Below are positions 1 to 10,740 of a stretch of 64,000 nt of DNA, one piece after another (position 1 is the stretch's first letter; the number at the start of each line of letters is the position of its first letter). The notes under the pieces are model-generated. The model saw nothing but the letters and a program-made list of their open reading frames with translations. It had not been told where the DNA came from and searched no databases. This stretch comes from Palsa-892 sp035555855 (GTDB lineage Bacteria; Pseudomonadota; Alphaproteobacteria; Rhizobiales; Xanthobacteraceae). The position numbers were made by a program, and so were the translations under genes. The stretch spans positions 43,410 to 107,409 of the forward strand of contig DATMGD010000009.1 in the NCBI GenBank assembly GCA_035555855.1, written 5' to 3'.

Positions 1-2415
1 GTCCGCCGCCGCACGCTCGGCGGTCCGGCGAAACCCGCAGTAACGGCAAAGCCCGCGGCCCCGGCCGAAACCGCCGCGCCCGCCCGGCCTGCCGCACGCC
101 AGGAAGCGCGTAGCGAAACGCGCAGCGAAGCGCCGCAGCGTTCGTCCGGCGTCGTGCTCCGCACGCTGACCGAGGAAGAGCGCGAGGCCCGCGATCGCGC
201 GCTGATCGACGCGCGTTCGCGCGAAGCCGAAGAGCGCAAGCACGCCGAGGAAGAAGCCAAGCGCCGCGTCGAACGCGAAGCGGTCGAGAAGGTCGAGCGC
301 GAAGCCGCCGAAGCGCGCAAGAAAGTCGAAGAAGAGCGCCGCGCCGCCGAAGAGCAGACCAAGCGCAAGGCCGACGAGGTCGCCAAGAAGCGCCTCGGCG
401 AAACCACCACTGCACCGGCCGGTCGCGCCATCGTCGCCGACGAAGAAGACGAAGGCCCGCGCGGTGCGCGCCGGGCCGGCGGCAAGGCCGCGCCTGCGCC
501 CAAACCGGTACGCGCGCCGGGCGAGGAAAAGCGCCGCGGGCGCCTGACGCTCGTCACCGCGCTCGACGACGAAGAACGCCAGCGCTCGGTCGCCGCGTTC
601 CGCCGCCGCACGCAACGCATCTCCGGCCACCGGCCGTCGAACGAGCCGAAGGAAAAAATCGCGCGCGAGGTGACGATTCCGGAATCGATTACGATTCAGG
701 AACTCGCCAACCGCATGGCCGAGCGCGCCGTCGACGTCATCCGCCTACTGATGCAGCAGGGCCAGATGCTAAAGATCAACGACTCGATCGACGCCGACAC
801 CGCGCAGCTGATCGCCGAGGAAATGGGCCACACGGTCAAGCGCGTCGCCGAAGCCGACGTCATCGAAGGTCTGTTCGACCTTGCCGACGATCCGGCACAG
901 GCGAAGCCCCGACCGCCGGTCGTCACCGTCATGGGCCATGTCGACCACGGCAAGACGTCGCTCTTGGACGCCATCCGTCACGCCAATGTCGTCGCCGGCG
1001 AAGCCGGCGGCATCACGCAGCACATCGGCGCCTATCAAGTGACGGCGCCGTCGGGCGCCAAGATCACCTTCATCGACACGCCGGGCCACGCCGCGTTCAC
1101 CGCGATGCGCGCGCGCGGCGCGAAGGTCACCGATCTCGTCATTCTCGTTGTCGCCGCCGACGACGGCGTCATGCCGCAGACGATCGAAGCCATTCAGCAC
1201 GCCAAAGCGGCGAAGGTGCCGATGATCGTCGCGATCAACAAGATCGACAAGGGCGAAGCCAATCCGAACCGCGTGCGCACCGAGCTGTTGCAGCACGAGG
1301 TGCAGGTCGAAACGATGGGCGGCGAAACGCTCGACGTCGAAGTGTCGGCGACGAAGCAGATCAACCTCGACAAGTTGCTCGAATCGGTCGCGCTCCAGAC
1401 CGAAATTCTCGATCTCAAGGCCAATCCCGATCGTCCGGCCGAAGGCACGGTGATCGAAGCCAAGCTCGATCGCGGCCGCGGTTCGGTCGCGACCGTGCTC
1501 GTCCAGAAGGGCACGCTCAAGGTCGGCGACATCGTCGTTGCCGGCGGCGAATGGGGCCGCGTCCGCGCGCTGGTCAACGACCGCGGCGACAACGTCAAGG
1601 AAGCCGGGCCCTCGATGCCGGTCGAAGTTCTCGGCTTTGCCGGAACGCCGGAAGCGGGCGACCGCCTCGCCGTCGTCGAGAACGAGGCGCGTGCCCGCGA
1701 AGTCACCGACTATCGCGCGCGCCAGCGCCGCGACAAGCCGGCGCGCGGCGCCGCGCGCGGCTCGCTCGAACAGATGATGACCCAGCTCAAGACGTCGGGC
1801 CGCAAGGAATTCCCGCTCGTCATCAAGGGCGACGTGCAGGGCTCGGTCGAAGCCATCGTCGGCTCGCTCGAAAAGCTCGGTACCGACGAGGTGATGGCGC
1901 GCATCCTGCTCGCCGGCGTCGGCGGCATTTCGGAATCGGATGTGACGCTCGCCGGCTCCACCGGCGCCGTCATCCTCGGCTTCAACGTGCGCGCCCACAA
2001 GGAAGCGCGCACCGCAGCCGAACGCGCCGGTGTCGAAATCCGCTACTACAACATCATCTACGATCTCGTCGACGATGTGAAAAAGGCGATGTCGGGCCTC
2101 CTCGCGCCGACGCTGCGCGAAACCATGCTCGGCAACGCCGAAATCCTCGAGATCTTCAACATCTCGAAGGTCGGCAAGATCGCAGGCTGCCGCGTCACCG
2201 ACGGCAAGGTCGAGCGCGGCGCGAATGTGCGCCTGATCCGCGACAACGTCGTCATCCACGAAGGCAAGCTCGGCACGCTCAAGCGCTTCAAGGACGAAGT
2301 GAAGGAAGTCGCATCGGGCCAGGAATGCGGCATGGCCTTCGAGAAATACGAGGACATGCGCGTCGGCGACGTCATCGAGTGCTATCGCGTCGAATCGATC
2401 GCCCGCTCGCTGTAA
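1..2415 (+). CDS. infB: Translation initiation factor IF-2 (5' end outside the window)
   Basis: IF-2 is the GTPase that brings initiator fMet-tRNA to the 30S subunit and promotes subunit joining. The reading frame is open from base 1, so the true start lies upstream; 804 codons are visible. The first ~200 residues are a highly charged Glu/Lys/Arg/Ala-rich coiled region. An IF2_N module follows (around ELANRMAERAVDVI), then the G domain with G1 GHVDHGKTS near visible residue 312, G3 DTPGHAAF and G4 NKID. The C-terminal beta-barrel and fMet-tRNA-binding domains run to the stop. It heads the infB-rbfA-truB-rpsO-pnp order that is conserved in proteobacteria. The identification is secure; only the length is incomplete. 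Confidence 0.98.
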   Translation, partial: VRRRTLGGPAKPAVTAKPAAPAETAAPARPAARQEARSETRSEAPQRSSGVVLRTLTEEEREARDRALIDARSREAEERKHAEEEAKRRVEREAVEKVEREAAEARKKVEEERRAAEEQTKRKADEVAKKRLGETTTAPAGRAIVADEEDEGPRGARRAGGKAAPAPKPVRAPGEEKRRGRLTLVTALDDEERQRSVAAFRRRTQRISGHRPSNEPKEKIAREVTIPESITIQELANRMAERAVDVIRLLMQQGQMLKINDSIDADTAQLIAEEMGHTVKRVAEADVIEGLFDLADDPAQAKPRPPVVTVMGHVDHGKTSLLDAIRHANVVAGEAGGITQHIGAYQVTAPSGAKITFIDTPGHAAFTAMRARGAKVTDLVILVVAADDGVMPQTIEAIQHAKAAKVPMIVAINKIDKGEANPNRVRTELLQHEVQVETMGGETLDVEVSATKQINLDKLLESVALQTEILDLKANPDRPAEGTVIEAKLDRGRGSVATVLVQKGTLKVGDIVVAGGEWGRVRALVNDRGDNVKEAGPSMPVEVLGFAGTPEAGDRLAVVENEARAREVTDYRARQRRDKPARGAARGSLEQMMTQLKTSGRKEFPLVIKGDVQGSVEAIVGSLEKLGTDEVMARILLAGVGGISESDVTLAGSTGAVILGFNVRAHKEARTAAERAGVEIRYYNIIYDLVDDVKKAMSGLLAPTLRETMLGNAEILEIFNISKVGKIAGCRVTDGKVERGANVRLIRDNVVIHEGKLGTLKRFKDEVKEVASGQECGMAFEKYEDMRVGDVIECYRVESIARSL

Positions 2416-2471
2416 ACAATCGGCAACAACGGCGCCGCGACCGGTTCAATCCCGGCGCGGCGTAGGACATC

Positions 2472-2900
2472 ATGGCCCATTCTTCACATTCCAAATCGGG
2501 TGCCAAATCCGGCGGTAAATCCGGCGCATCCCAGCGCATGCTGCGCGTCGGCGAGCTGATCCGTCATGCGCTCGTCGATGTCTTCATCCATGAAGGCATC
2601 CACGACCCGGTGCTGGAAAGACACACCATCACCTTCCCCGAAGTGAAGATGACGGCGGATCTCCGGCACGCGACGGTCTATGTCATGCCGCTCGGCGGCA
2701 AGGACAGCGACGCGGTGATCGCGGCGCTCAACCGCAACAAGCGCTGGCTCAGGGGCGCGCTCGCGAAACGCGTCGACATGCGATACATGCCGGACGTGCA
2801 TTTCCGCCTCGACGAGCGCTTCGACGAGGCCGACCGCATCGAGCGGCTCCTGCATTCGCCGGAAGTCGCGCGCGATCTCAAGAAAGACGATTCCGAATGA
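2472..2900 (+). CDS. rbfA: Ribosome-binding factor A
   Basis: RbfA is a small KH-like factor that binds the 30S subunit and helps mature the 5' end of 16S rRNA, notably in the cold. The 142-residue product has a Ser/Gly/Lys-rich N-terminal tail (residues 1-22). The conserved core follows: QRMLRVGELIRHAL, the strand region ITFPEVKMTADLRHATVYV, and the basic segment around RWLRGALAKRVDMRYMPD. It starts 56 bases after infB and its stop overlaps the truB start (ATGA), which points to translational coupling. Length and motifs fit the family. Confidence 0.96.
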   Translation: MAHSSHSKSGAKSGGKSGASQRMLRVGELIRHALVDVFIHEGIHDPVLERHTITFPEVKMTADLRHATVYVMPLGGKDSDAVIAALNRNKRWLRGALAKRVDMRYMPDVHFRLDERFDEADRIERLLHSPEVARDLKKDDSE

Positions 2901-3817
2901 ACGCGCCGCGCCGCGAAAAGCGCGACGTGCATGGCTGGCTCGTGCTCGACAAACCGGTCGGCACGACGTCCACCGTCGCCGTCGCGATCCTCAAGCGCCT
3001 GACGCGCGCCAAGAAAGTCGGCCATGCCGGCACGCTCGATCCACTCGCCTCGGGGCTGTTGCCGATCGCGTTCGGCGAAGCAACCAAGACCGTTTCCTAT
3101 GTGATGGATGGCCGCAAGGTGTACCGCTTCAAGGTGCGCTGGGGCATCGAGACCGATACCGACGACACCGAAGGCAAGACGATTGCCGAATCGGCCGTGC
3201 GACCGTCGATCGCGCAGATCGAAGCGGCTCTTCCTGCTTTCACCGGCATCATCGAGCAGACGCCGCCGAAATTTTCGGCGATCAAGGTCGAGGGCGAGCG
3301 GGCCTACGATCTTGCGCGCGCCGGCGAGGAAGTGACACTGGCCGCGCGGCCGATCGAGATTCACAGCCTGACCATCGCCGAGACGGTTGATGCCGATCAC
3401 ACCGTGTTCGAGGCCGAATGCGGCAAGGGCACTTATGTGCGCGCTATCGCCCGCGACCTCGGGCGCGCGCTCGGCACACGCGGGCATGTTTGCGAATTGC
3501 GCCGCACGCAGGTCGGCAGCTTCGACGAGAAGGCCGCGATCACGCTTGAAGAAGTCGAGCGGCTGGGTGCCGCTTCGCCCGATGCGCTTAAAGAGGCGCT
3601 ATTGCCAGTCGCCGCATCGCTCGCGCTGATGCCGCAGATCACGCTCGGGCCCGATGACGCGCAGCGTATCCGCATGGGCCAGCCGGTGTTTCTGCGCGGC
3701 CGCGACGCGCCGATTCTGGAGGGCACCGTCACCGTCTCGGCGCGCGGCGGTGCGCTCATCGCGCTCGCCGATGTCGAGCAGGGCGCGCTCAAGCCGAAGC
3801 GGATTTTCCATCTCTGA
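2897..3817 (+). CDS. truB: tRNA pseudouridine(55) synthase
   Basis: TruB converts U55 of the T-loop of most tRNAs to pseudouridine and also acts as a tRNA-folding chaperone. The protein has 306 residues. The catalytic aspartate is D48 in GHAGTLDPLASG, and the KVYRFKVRWG and GTYVRAIARDLG motifs of the family are present. The C-terminal ~60 residues resemble the short TruB C-terminal domain of alphaproteobacteria. The ATG overlaps the rbfA stop by four bases. No strong terminator follows; rpsO starts 170 bases downstream and probably has its own promoter. Confidence 0.97.
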   Translation: MNAPRREKRDVHGWLVLDKPVGTTSTVAVAILKRLTRAKKVGHAGTLDPLASGLLPIAFGEATKTVSYVMDGRKVYRFKVRWGIETDTDDTEGKTIAESAVRPSIAQIEAALPAFTGIIEQTPPKFSAIKVEGERAYDLARAGEEVTLAARPIEIHSLTIAETVDADHTVFEAECGKGTYVRAIARDLGRALGTRGHVCELRRTQVGSFDEKAAITLEEVERLGAASPDALKEALLPVAASLALMPQITLGPDDAQRIRMGQPVFLRGRDAPILEGTVTVSARGGALIALADVEQGALKPKRIFHL

Positions 3818-3987
3818 GCGCTGCTCCGCTCGGCTTACATTGACTTCCATTAACGAAATCAGAGGCTTAACTCGCCGAATCTCCGCTTCCCAAGCGGCAA
3901 AATCCCTCTATATTGCACCGCATTCCGCGACCCTGCTGGACGACATCCCGGCCCGGCCGCTTTTCTCAAGACATAAAGGAGACACCG

Positions 3988-4257
3988 ATGTCGCTAAGCG
4001 CAGAGCGCAAACAGGCGCTCGTAAAAGAGTATGCGACCAAGAAGGGCGACACCGGTTCGCCCGAAGTGCAGGTCGCAATCCTTTCGGAACGGATCAATTA
4101 CCTGACCGAACACTTCAAGGCCCACGTCAAGGACAACCATTCCCGGCGCGGTCTACTCAAAATGGTTTCACAGCGTCGCAGCCTCCTCGACTATCTCAAG
4201 TCGAAGGATGAAGCGCGCTACAAGAAGCTGATCGAGCGGCTCGACATTCGCCGGTAA
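3988..4257 (+). CDS. rpsO: 30S ribosomal protein S15
   Basis: S15 is a primary binder of the central 16S rRNA domain and contributes to an intersubunit bridge. The start is the ATG after an AAAGGAG ribosome-binding site at 3975-3981, giving 89 residues, the usual length; an upstream in-frame ATG at 3913 would add 25 residues not seen in the family. The core motif GDTGSPEVQVAILSERI and the C-terminal LLDYLKSKD...YKKLIERLDIRR are intact. It sits between truB and pnp, as in most proteobacteria, where rpsO and pnp are usually cotranscribed. Confidence 0.97.
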   Translation: MSLSAERKQALVKEYATKKGDTGSPEVQVAILSERINYLTEHFKAHVKDNHSRRGLLKMVSQRRSLLDYLKSKDEARYKKLIERLDIRR

Positions 4258-4311
4258 TTTGCGCCGCCAACTCACCGCCGCGCGGGCATAGGGCATCGCG
4301 CGGCAACCACG

Positions 4312-4329
4312 CGGCGGCAAGAGCCGCCG
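4312..4329 (+). other. Hairpin in the rpsO-pnp intergenic region
   Basis: Two seven-base arms (CGGCGGC at 4312-4318, GCCGCCG at 4323-4329) face a four-base loop AAGA. No T-run follows, so it does not look like an ordinary terminator. In enterobacteria this interval carries a weak rpsO terminator and the RNase III processing hairpin through which PNPase controls its own mRNA. The position suggests the same kind of role here, but that is inference. Confidence 0.45.
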
Positions 4330-4464
4330 TATCACCAACGGCAGAGCCACAGTCATGGCAGGATCGTTAGGGGCTCATCATCCGACGCGCGAGATTCGCG
4401 CGCGGGCGAGCCTCTTGCCGTCTTGCGCATGGCTTGGCTCCGCCGCAAGCCATGGAACATCCAT

Positions 4465-6609
4465 ATGTTCAATATCCATAAAGAAGAAATCGACTGGGGG
4501 GGACGCCGCCTAGTTCTCGAAACCGGAAGGCTCGCGCGCCAGGCTGACGGCGCCGTCTTCGCTAGCTACGGCGACACCACCGTGCTCGCCACCATCGTCG
4601 CGGCCAAGTCGCCGAAGCCCGGCATCGATTTCATGCCGCTGACGGTCAACTACCAGGAAAAATATTTCGCCGCGGGCCGTATCCCAGGCGGTTACTTCAA
4701 GCGCGAAGGCCGGCCGACCGAAAAAGAGACGCTCACCTCGCGCCTCATCGATCGCCCGATCCGTCCGCTGTTCGCCGAAGGCTGGCGCTGCGACACGCAG
4801 GTCATCATCACCGTGCTCTCGCACGATCTCGAGAACGATCCCGACATTCTGGCGATGGTCGCGGCTTCCGCGGCGCTGACCCTCTCGGGTGCGCCGTTCA
4901 TGGGCCCGATCGGCGGTGCCCGCGTCGGCTTCATCAACAACGAGTATGTCCTGAACCCGACCATCGACGAGATGAAGGAAAGCTCGCTCGATCTCGTCGT
5001 CGCCGGCACCAAGGACGCCGTGTTGATGGTCGAATCCGAAGCCAAGGAGCTTCCGGAAGAAGTCATGCTCGGCTCGGTGATGTTCGGCCATCGCCACTTC
5101 CAGCCGGTGATCGACATGATCATCAAGCTCGCGGAAAAGGCCGCGAAAGAACCGCGCGAAGTCACACTGCCGGATCTTTCGGCGCTCGAGAGCAAGGTCG
5201 CTTCGATCGCGGAAAGCGGTCTGCGCGCCGCTTACGGCATCAAGACCAAGCAGGAACGCCACAAGGCGATCGAAGGCGTGAAGGCCGAGGTCAAGGCCGC
5301 CTTCCCCGAAACCACCGACAAGGAAGCGCCGACGCCGCAGCAGGTCGGCGGCGTGTTCAAGGAACTCGAAGCCAAGATCGTCCGCAACTCGATCCTCGAC
5401 ACCGGCATCCGCATCGACGGCCGCGACACCAAGACCGTCCGGCAGATCATCGCGGAAACCGGCGTGCTGCCGCGCACTCACGGCTCGGCGCTGTTCACGC
5501 GCGGCGAGACGCAGGCGCTCGTCGTCACCACGCTCGGCACCGGCGAGGACGAACAGTGGATCGACGCACTGTCGGGAACGTATAAAGAGACGTTCCTGCT
5601 GCACTACAACTTCCCGCCTTACTCGGTCGGCGAAACCGGCCGCATGGGCTCGCCGGGCCGCCGCGAAATCGGCCACGGCAAGCTCGCGTGGCGCGCCATT
5701 CGGCCGATGCTGCCGCCGAACACGGAGTTCCCCTACACGATCCGCATCGTGTCGGAGATCACCGAATCGAACGGCTCGTCGTCGATGGCGACGGTCTGCG
5801 GCTCGTCGCTCGCGCTGATGGATGCGGGCGTGCCGCTGCGCCGCCCGGTCGCGGGCATCGCGATGGGTCTCATCCTGGAAGACAAGAAGTTCGCCGTGCT
5901 CTCCGACATCCTCGGCGACGAGGATCATCTCGGCGACATGGACTTCAAGGTCGCGGGCACCGAAAAGGGCGTCACGTCGCTCCAGATGGACATCAAGATC
6001 GCCGGCATCACCGAAGAGATCATGAAGGTGGCGCTCACTCAGGCGAAGGATGGCCGCTTGCACATCCTGGGTGAAATGGCGAAAGCCCTCACCGCTGCCC
6101 GCCCCGAGCTCGGCGCCAACGCGCCGCGCATCGAGGTAATCCAGATCCCGGTCGATAAGATCCGCGACGTCATCGGCACCGGCGGCAAGGTGATCCGCGA
6201 GATCGTCGAGAAGACCGGCGCCAAGATCAACGTCGAGGACGACGGCACCGTGAAGGTGGCTTCTTCCAGCGGCGATTCGATCAACGCGGCGATCAAGTGG
6301 ATCAAGTCGCTGACCTCCGATCCGGAAGTCGGCCAGATCTATGACGGCACCATCGTCAAGACCGTCGACTTCGGCGCCTTCGTCAACTTCTACGGCGCCA
6401 AGGACGGCCTTGTGCACATCAGCCAGCTCGCCCAGGGCCGCGTCAACAAGACGACCGACGTCGTCAAGGAAGGCGACAAGGTCAAGGTCAAGCTTCTCGG
6501 CTTCGACGACCGCGGCAAGGTGCGGCTCTCGATGAAGGTCGTCGACCAGACGACCGGCGAGGACCTCGAGGCCAAGGCCAAAAGCGAACAGGCCCCGGCC
6601 GCCGAGTAA
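4465..6609 (+). CDS. pnp: Polyribonucleotide nucleotidyltransferase (PNPase)
   Basis: PNPase is the trimeric phosphorolytic 3'-5' exoribonuclease of the degradosome; it also adds heteropolymeric tails. The start was taken at the ATG giving MFNIHKEEIDWGG, the family-typical N-terminus, rather than an in-frame ATG 42 bases upstream; this makes 714 residues. In order it has two RNase PH-like domains separated by an all-helical linker, a KH domain with the loop GTGGK near residue 571, and an S1 domain beginning near residue 624 (GTIVKTVDFGAFVNF). The acidic, Ala-rich tail ends in QAPAAE. A 207-base leader with a hairpin precedes it, and a strong terminator follows. Confidence 0.98.
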   Translation: MFNIHKEEIDWGGRRLVLETGRLARQADGAVFASYGDTTVLATIVAAKSPKPGIDFMPLTVNYQEKYFAAGRIPGGYFKREGRPTEKETLTSRLIDRPIRPLFAEGWRCDTQVIITVLSHDLENDPDILAMVAASAALTLSGAPFMGPIGGARVGFINNEYVLNPTIDEMKESSLDLVVAGTKDAVLMVESEAKELPEEVMLGSVMFGHRHFQPVIDMIIKLAEKAAKEPREVTLPDLSALESKVASIAESGLRAAYGIKTKQERHKAIEGVKAEVKAAFPETTDKEAPTPQQVGGVFKELEAKIVRNSILDTGIRIDGRDTKTVRQIIAETGVLPRTHGSALFTRGETQALVVTTLGTGEDEQWIDALSGTYKETFLLHYNFPPYSVGETGRMGSPGRREIGHGKLAWRAIRPMLPPNTEFPYTIRIVSEITESNGSSSMATVCGSSLALMDAGVPLRRPVAGIAMGLILEDKKFAVLSDILGDEDHLGDMDFKVAGTEKGVTSLQMDIKIAGITEEIMKVALTQAKDGRLHILGEMAKALTAARPELGANAPRIEVIQIPVDKIRDVIGTGGKVIREIVEKTGAKINVEDDGTVKVASSSGDSINAAIKWIKSLTSDPEVGQIYDGTIVKTVDFGAFVNFYGAKDGLVHISQLAQGRVNKTTDVVKEGDKVKVKLLGFDDRGKVRLSMKVVDQTTGEDLEAKAKSEQAPAAE

Positions 6610-6631
6610 CGGCGCTCCGGACATCAATGCG

Positions 6632-6662
6632 AAAGGGCGGCCCATCGTGCCGCCCTTTTTCG
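6632..6662 (+). terminator. Rho-independent terminator after pnp
   Basis: A perfect ten-base-pair stem (AAAGGGCGGC at 6632-6641 with GCCGCCCTTT at 6649-6658) has a seven-base loop and runs into a T-rich stretch. It closes the rpsO-pnp transcription unit 22 bases after the pnp stop. Confidence 0.9.
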
Positions 6663-6748
6663 TTCGGGTTTCTGGCAGGTTTTCCGATTGCGCGATGCAT
6701 GCCACACTGAGCTAATCTTGGACTTTGCTACTATTTTCCGGATCCGCA

Positions 6749-7432
6749 ATGGCGCCCTGGGCTCTCGCCTCCGCACACATCTTCTCCCGCCTTCCCGAAA
6801 AGCTCGCCAACGACCTGTTCGCGAAATCGCGGCTCGTCAAAATCGCCGCCGACCAGACGCTGTTCACGGCGGGCGATCCCGGCGATGGCTGCTATCGCGT
6901 CGAGAGCGGGCTGATGAAAGTCAGCGTCATTTCGCCGACCGGCAGCGAGCGCATCCTCGCGATCTTCGGACCGGGTTCGTTGATCGGCGAATTCGCGGTG
7001 ATCGACGGCCAGCCGCGCTCGGCGAGCGTCACCGCCGTGCGCGAGAGTCTGCTGCGCTTTATCAGCCGCGCGGCTTACGATGAATTTGTCAAGAAGCACC
7101 CCGAAGTGCGCGACCACATCATGATGATGCTGATCCAGCGCCTTCGCGACACCAACAGCATTGTTGCGGCGGCGAGTTTTCTTTCGACCAAGGGGCGCGT
7201 TGCACTCGCGCTGCTCGGCCTTGCCGAGGCCTTCGGTCAGAATCTCGGCGGCGGCCGCCACCTCATCAAGCAGAAGATCACGCAGAACGAAGTGGCGGCG
7301 ATGGCCGGGGTTGCGCGTGAGAATGTCAGCCGGACGCTGAACGAATGGATGCGGCAGAAACTGCTGTCGCGGACCGGCGGCTTCTACACCATCGAGAACC
7401 GCACGCTGATCGAGGCCGAAGCGGAGAATTAA
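6749..7432 (+). CDS. Crp/Fnr-family transcriptional regulator
   Basis: A two-domain regulator of 227 residues from the ATG at 6749; a TTG at 6725 would add eight residues, and neither start has a clear ribosome-binding site. The N-terminal half is a cyclic-nucleotide-binding-type beta-roll (GDPGDGCYRVESGLMKV, then GPGSLIGEFAVIDGQPRSAS). The C-terminal half is a winged helix with recognition helix region ENVSRTLNEWMRQ. There is no N-terminal cysteine cluster of the FNR type, so an oxygen-sensing iron-sulfur cluster is not supported. The ligand and targets cannot be told from sequence. Its stop overlaps the convergent oxyR stop by two to three bases. Confidence 0.88.
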   Translation: MAPWALASAHIFSRLPEKLANDLFAKSRLVKIAADQTLFTAGDPGDGCYRVESGLMKVSVISPTGSERILAIFGPGSLIGEFAVIDGQPRSASVTAVRESLLRFISRAAYDEFVKKHPEVRDHIMMMLIQRLRDTNSIVAAASFLSTKGRVALALLGLAEAFGQNLGGGRHLIKQKITQNEVAAMAGVARENVSRTLNEWMRQKLLSRTGGFYTIENRTLIEAEAEN

Positions 7433-8349
7433 GCCGCCGGGCGCTTCGATTTGGCGGCGCCGGGCTTTTTCAGCGACTCGCTCACGATCCTGCCAAGCGC
7501 CTTGAAATCTTCCTTGCGCGGCGAACTCGCGCGCCAAACCAGTCCGACGCTACGTGCCGGTTCTGGATTGCGGAAGCGAACGAGCTTGATGCGCGGATCG
7601 TGGACCTCCGCCTGCGCCGCGACTTCGGGAACGAGCGTAATGCCGTAGCCGTTCGCCACCATCTGCATCACCGTCGCAAGGCTCGTGGCGCCGAGGGAAG
7701 TCGGCGCGCTGTCGGACGTCGCCGAACAGAACGCCAATGCCTGATCGCGCAGACAATGCCCTTCTTCGAGCAGGATTAGCCGCCGGGGATCAATCGCGTC
7801 CACGCTGATGCGTTGAATTTGCGGTGCGCTCTGGGACGACATCGCCAGCAGAAACGGATCCCTGAACAGCTGCAAAGTCTCGAAGGCAGGATGTTCGATC
7901 GGCAAGGCTGCCATCATTACATCGAGATCGCCGCGCTCGAGTTCTCCGACGAGCTGCTTTGTCATCGTTTCCCGCACCTCGAGGCGCAGCGACGGATATT
8001 TTTTCTGCAACCGGGGAAGAATGCGCGGCAGGAGATAAGGCGCGAGCGACGGAATAATGCCGAGCCGCAGCGCTCCCGTCAGCACCTGATCCTTGTGGCG
8101 CGCGAAATCGACGAGGTCTTGCACGTCGGTCAGAACTCTGCCGGCGCGCTGCGCGATCTCGCGGCCGGTTTCGGTCAGCGCGAACTCGCCCGAACGGCGC
8201 TCGAGGAGATCGACCTTCAGCTCGCGCTCGAGTTCCCGGATCTGCATCGAGAGCGCCGGCTGCGTGACGGCGCAACTTTCCGCCGCACGGCCGAAATGAC
8301 CGTGTCGCACAAGGGCTGTCAGATAGCGGAGCTGCCGCAGGGTGACCAT
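7429..8349 (-). CDS. oxyR: Hydrogen-peroxide sensor, LysR family (OxyR)
   Basis: A LysR-type regulator of 306 residues. The N-terminal winged helix (LRQLRYLTALVRHGHFGRAA) is followed by a periplasmic-binding-protein-like effector domain. The two redox cysteines fall at Cys199 and Cys208 in EEGHCLRDQALAFC, the same positions and spacing as the disulfide pair of E. coli OxyR, so peroxide sensing is well supported. It is divergent from katG, its classic target. A perfect palindrome lies three bases upstream of its own start codon, which suggests autoregulation. The C-terminal tail is basic (KPGAAKSKRPAA). Confidence 0.95.
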   Translation of the reverse strand: MVTLRQLRYLTALVRHGHFGRAAESCAVTQPALSMQIRELERELKVDLLERRSGEFALTETGREIAQRAGRVLTDVQDLVDFARHKDQVLTGALRLGIIPSLAPYLLPRILPRLQKKYPSLRLEVRETMTKQLVGELERGDLDVMMAALPIEHPAFETLQLFRDPFLLAMSSQSAPQIQRISVDAIDPRRLILLEEGHCLRDQALAFCSATSDSAPTSLGATSLATVMQMVANGYGITLVPEVAAQAEVHDPRIKLVRFRNPEPARSVGLVWRASSPRKEDFKALGRIVSESLKKPGAAKSKRPAA

Positions 8350-8351
8350 TT

Positions 8352-8370
8352 CGATAAGATATTCTTATCG
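8352..8370. promoter_or_regulatory. Palindrome next to the oxyR start (candidate OxyR operator)
   Basis: Eight-base perfect arms CGATAAGA (8352-8359) and TCTTATCG (8363-8370) are separated by TAT. It begins three bases upstream of the oxyR start codon, inside the oxyR-katG divergent region. LysR-family operators are AT-rich dyads, so OxyR binding is the natural reading; binding itself is inferred. Confidence 0.6.
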
Positions 8371-8374
8371 TGTA

Positions 8375-8395
8375 GGCCAATCAATACGATTGGCC
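8375..8395. promoter_or_regulatory. Second palindrome in the oxyR-katG region
   Basis: Eight-base perfect arms GGCCAATC (8375-8382) and GATTGGCC (8388-8395) are separated by five bases. Its centre is 24 bases from the centre of the first palindrome, a little over two helical turns. It may be the second half of an extended OxyR tetramer site or the site of a different regulator. Confidence 0.45.
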
Positions 8396-8479
8396 CTGAT
8401 CGGCAGCCATCGCCTAAAACACAACACAGACCCGTTCTAAACAATAACCAAGGGTCACACACCCAAAGGGGATATGATC

Positions 8480-10663
<2,184 letters not shown>

Positions 10664-10684
10664 TTCGATCGAAGACGACAAACA

Positions 10685-10712
10685 AAAACGGCCGGGGTAA
10701 CCCGGCCGTTTT
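10685..10712. terminator. Bidirectional terminator between katG and fabI
   Basis: A perfect 12-base-pair stem (AAAACGGCCGGG at 10685-10696, CCCGGCCGTTTT at 10701-10712) has a GTAA loop. Flanking A and T runs give a U-tract on either strand, so it can end katG from the left and the fab operon from the right. Confidence 0.92.
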
Positions 10713-10740
10713 CATTTAGAGAGAAAATTTATCGAGTGTC

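Noticed and set aside
769..2259. Long open frame antisense to infB (496 codons)
   Set aside because: It lies wholly within infB, has a low-complexity Asp/Arg/Ala composition typical of antisense frames in GC-rich DNA, and shows no motif.
3840..3914. rpsO promoter candidates (TTGACT at 3840; TATATT at 3909)
   Set aside because: Neither box has a convincing partner at 16-18 bases, so no promoter was annotated although one is expected here.
4510..6705. Very long open frame antisense to pnp (731 codons)
   Set aside because: Same reason: pnp on the plus strand is unmistakable, and the antisense translation is Arg/Asp/Ala-rich without domains.
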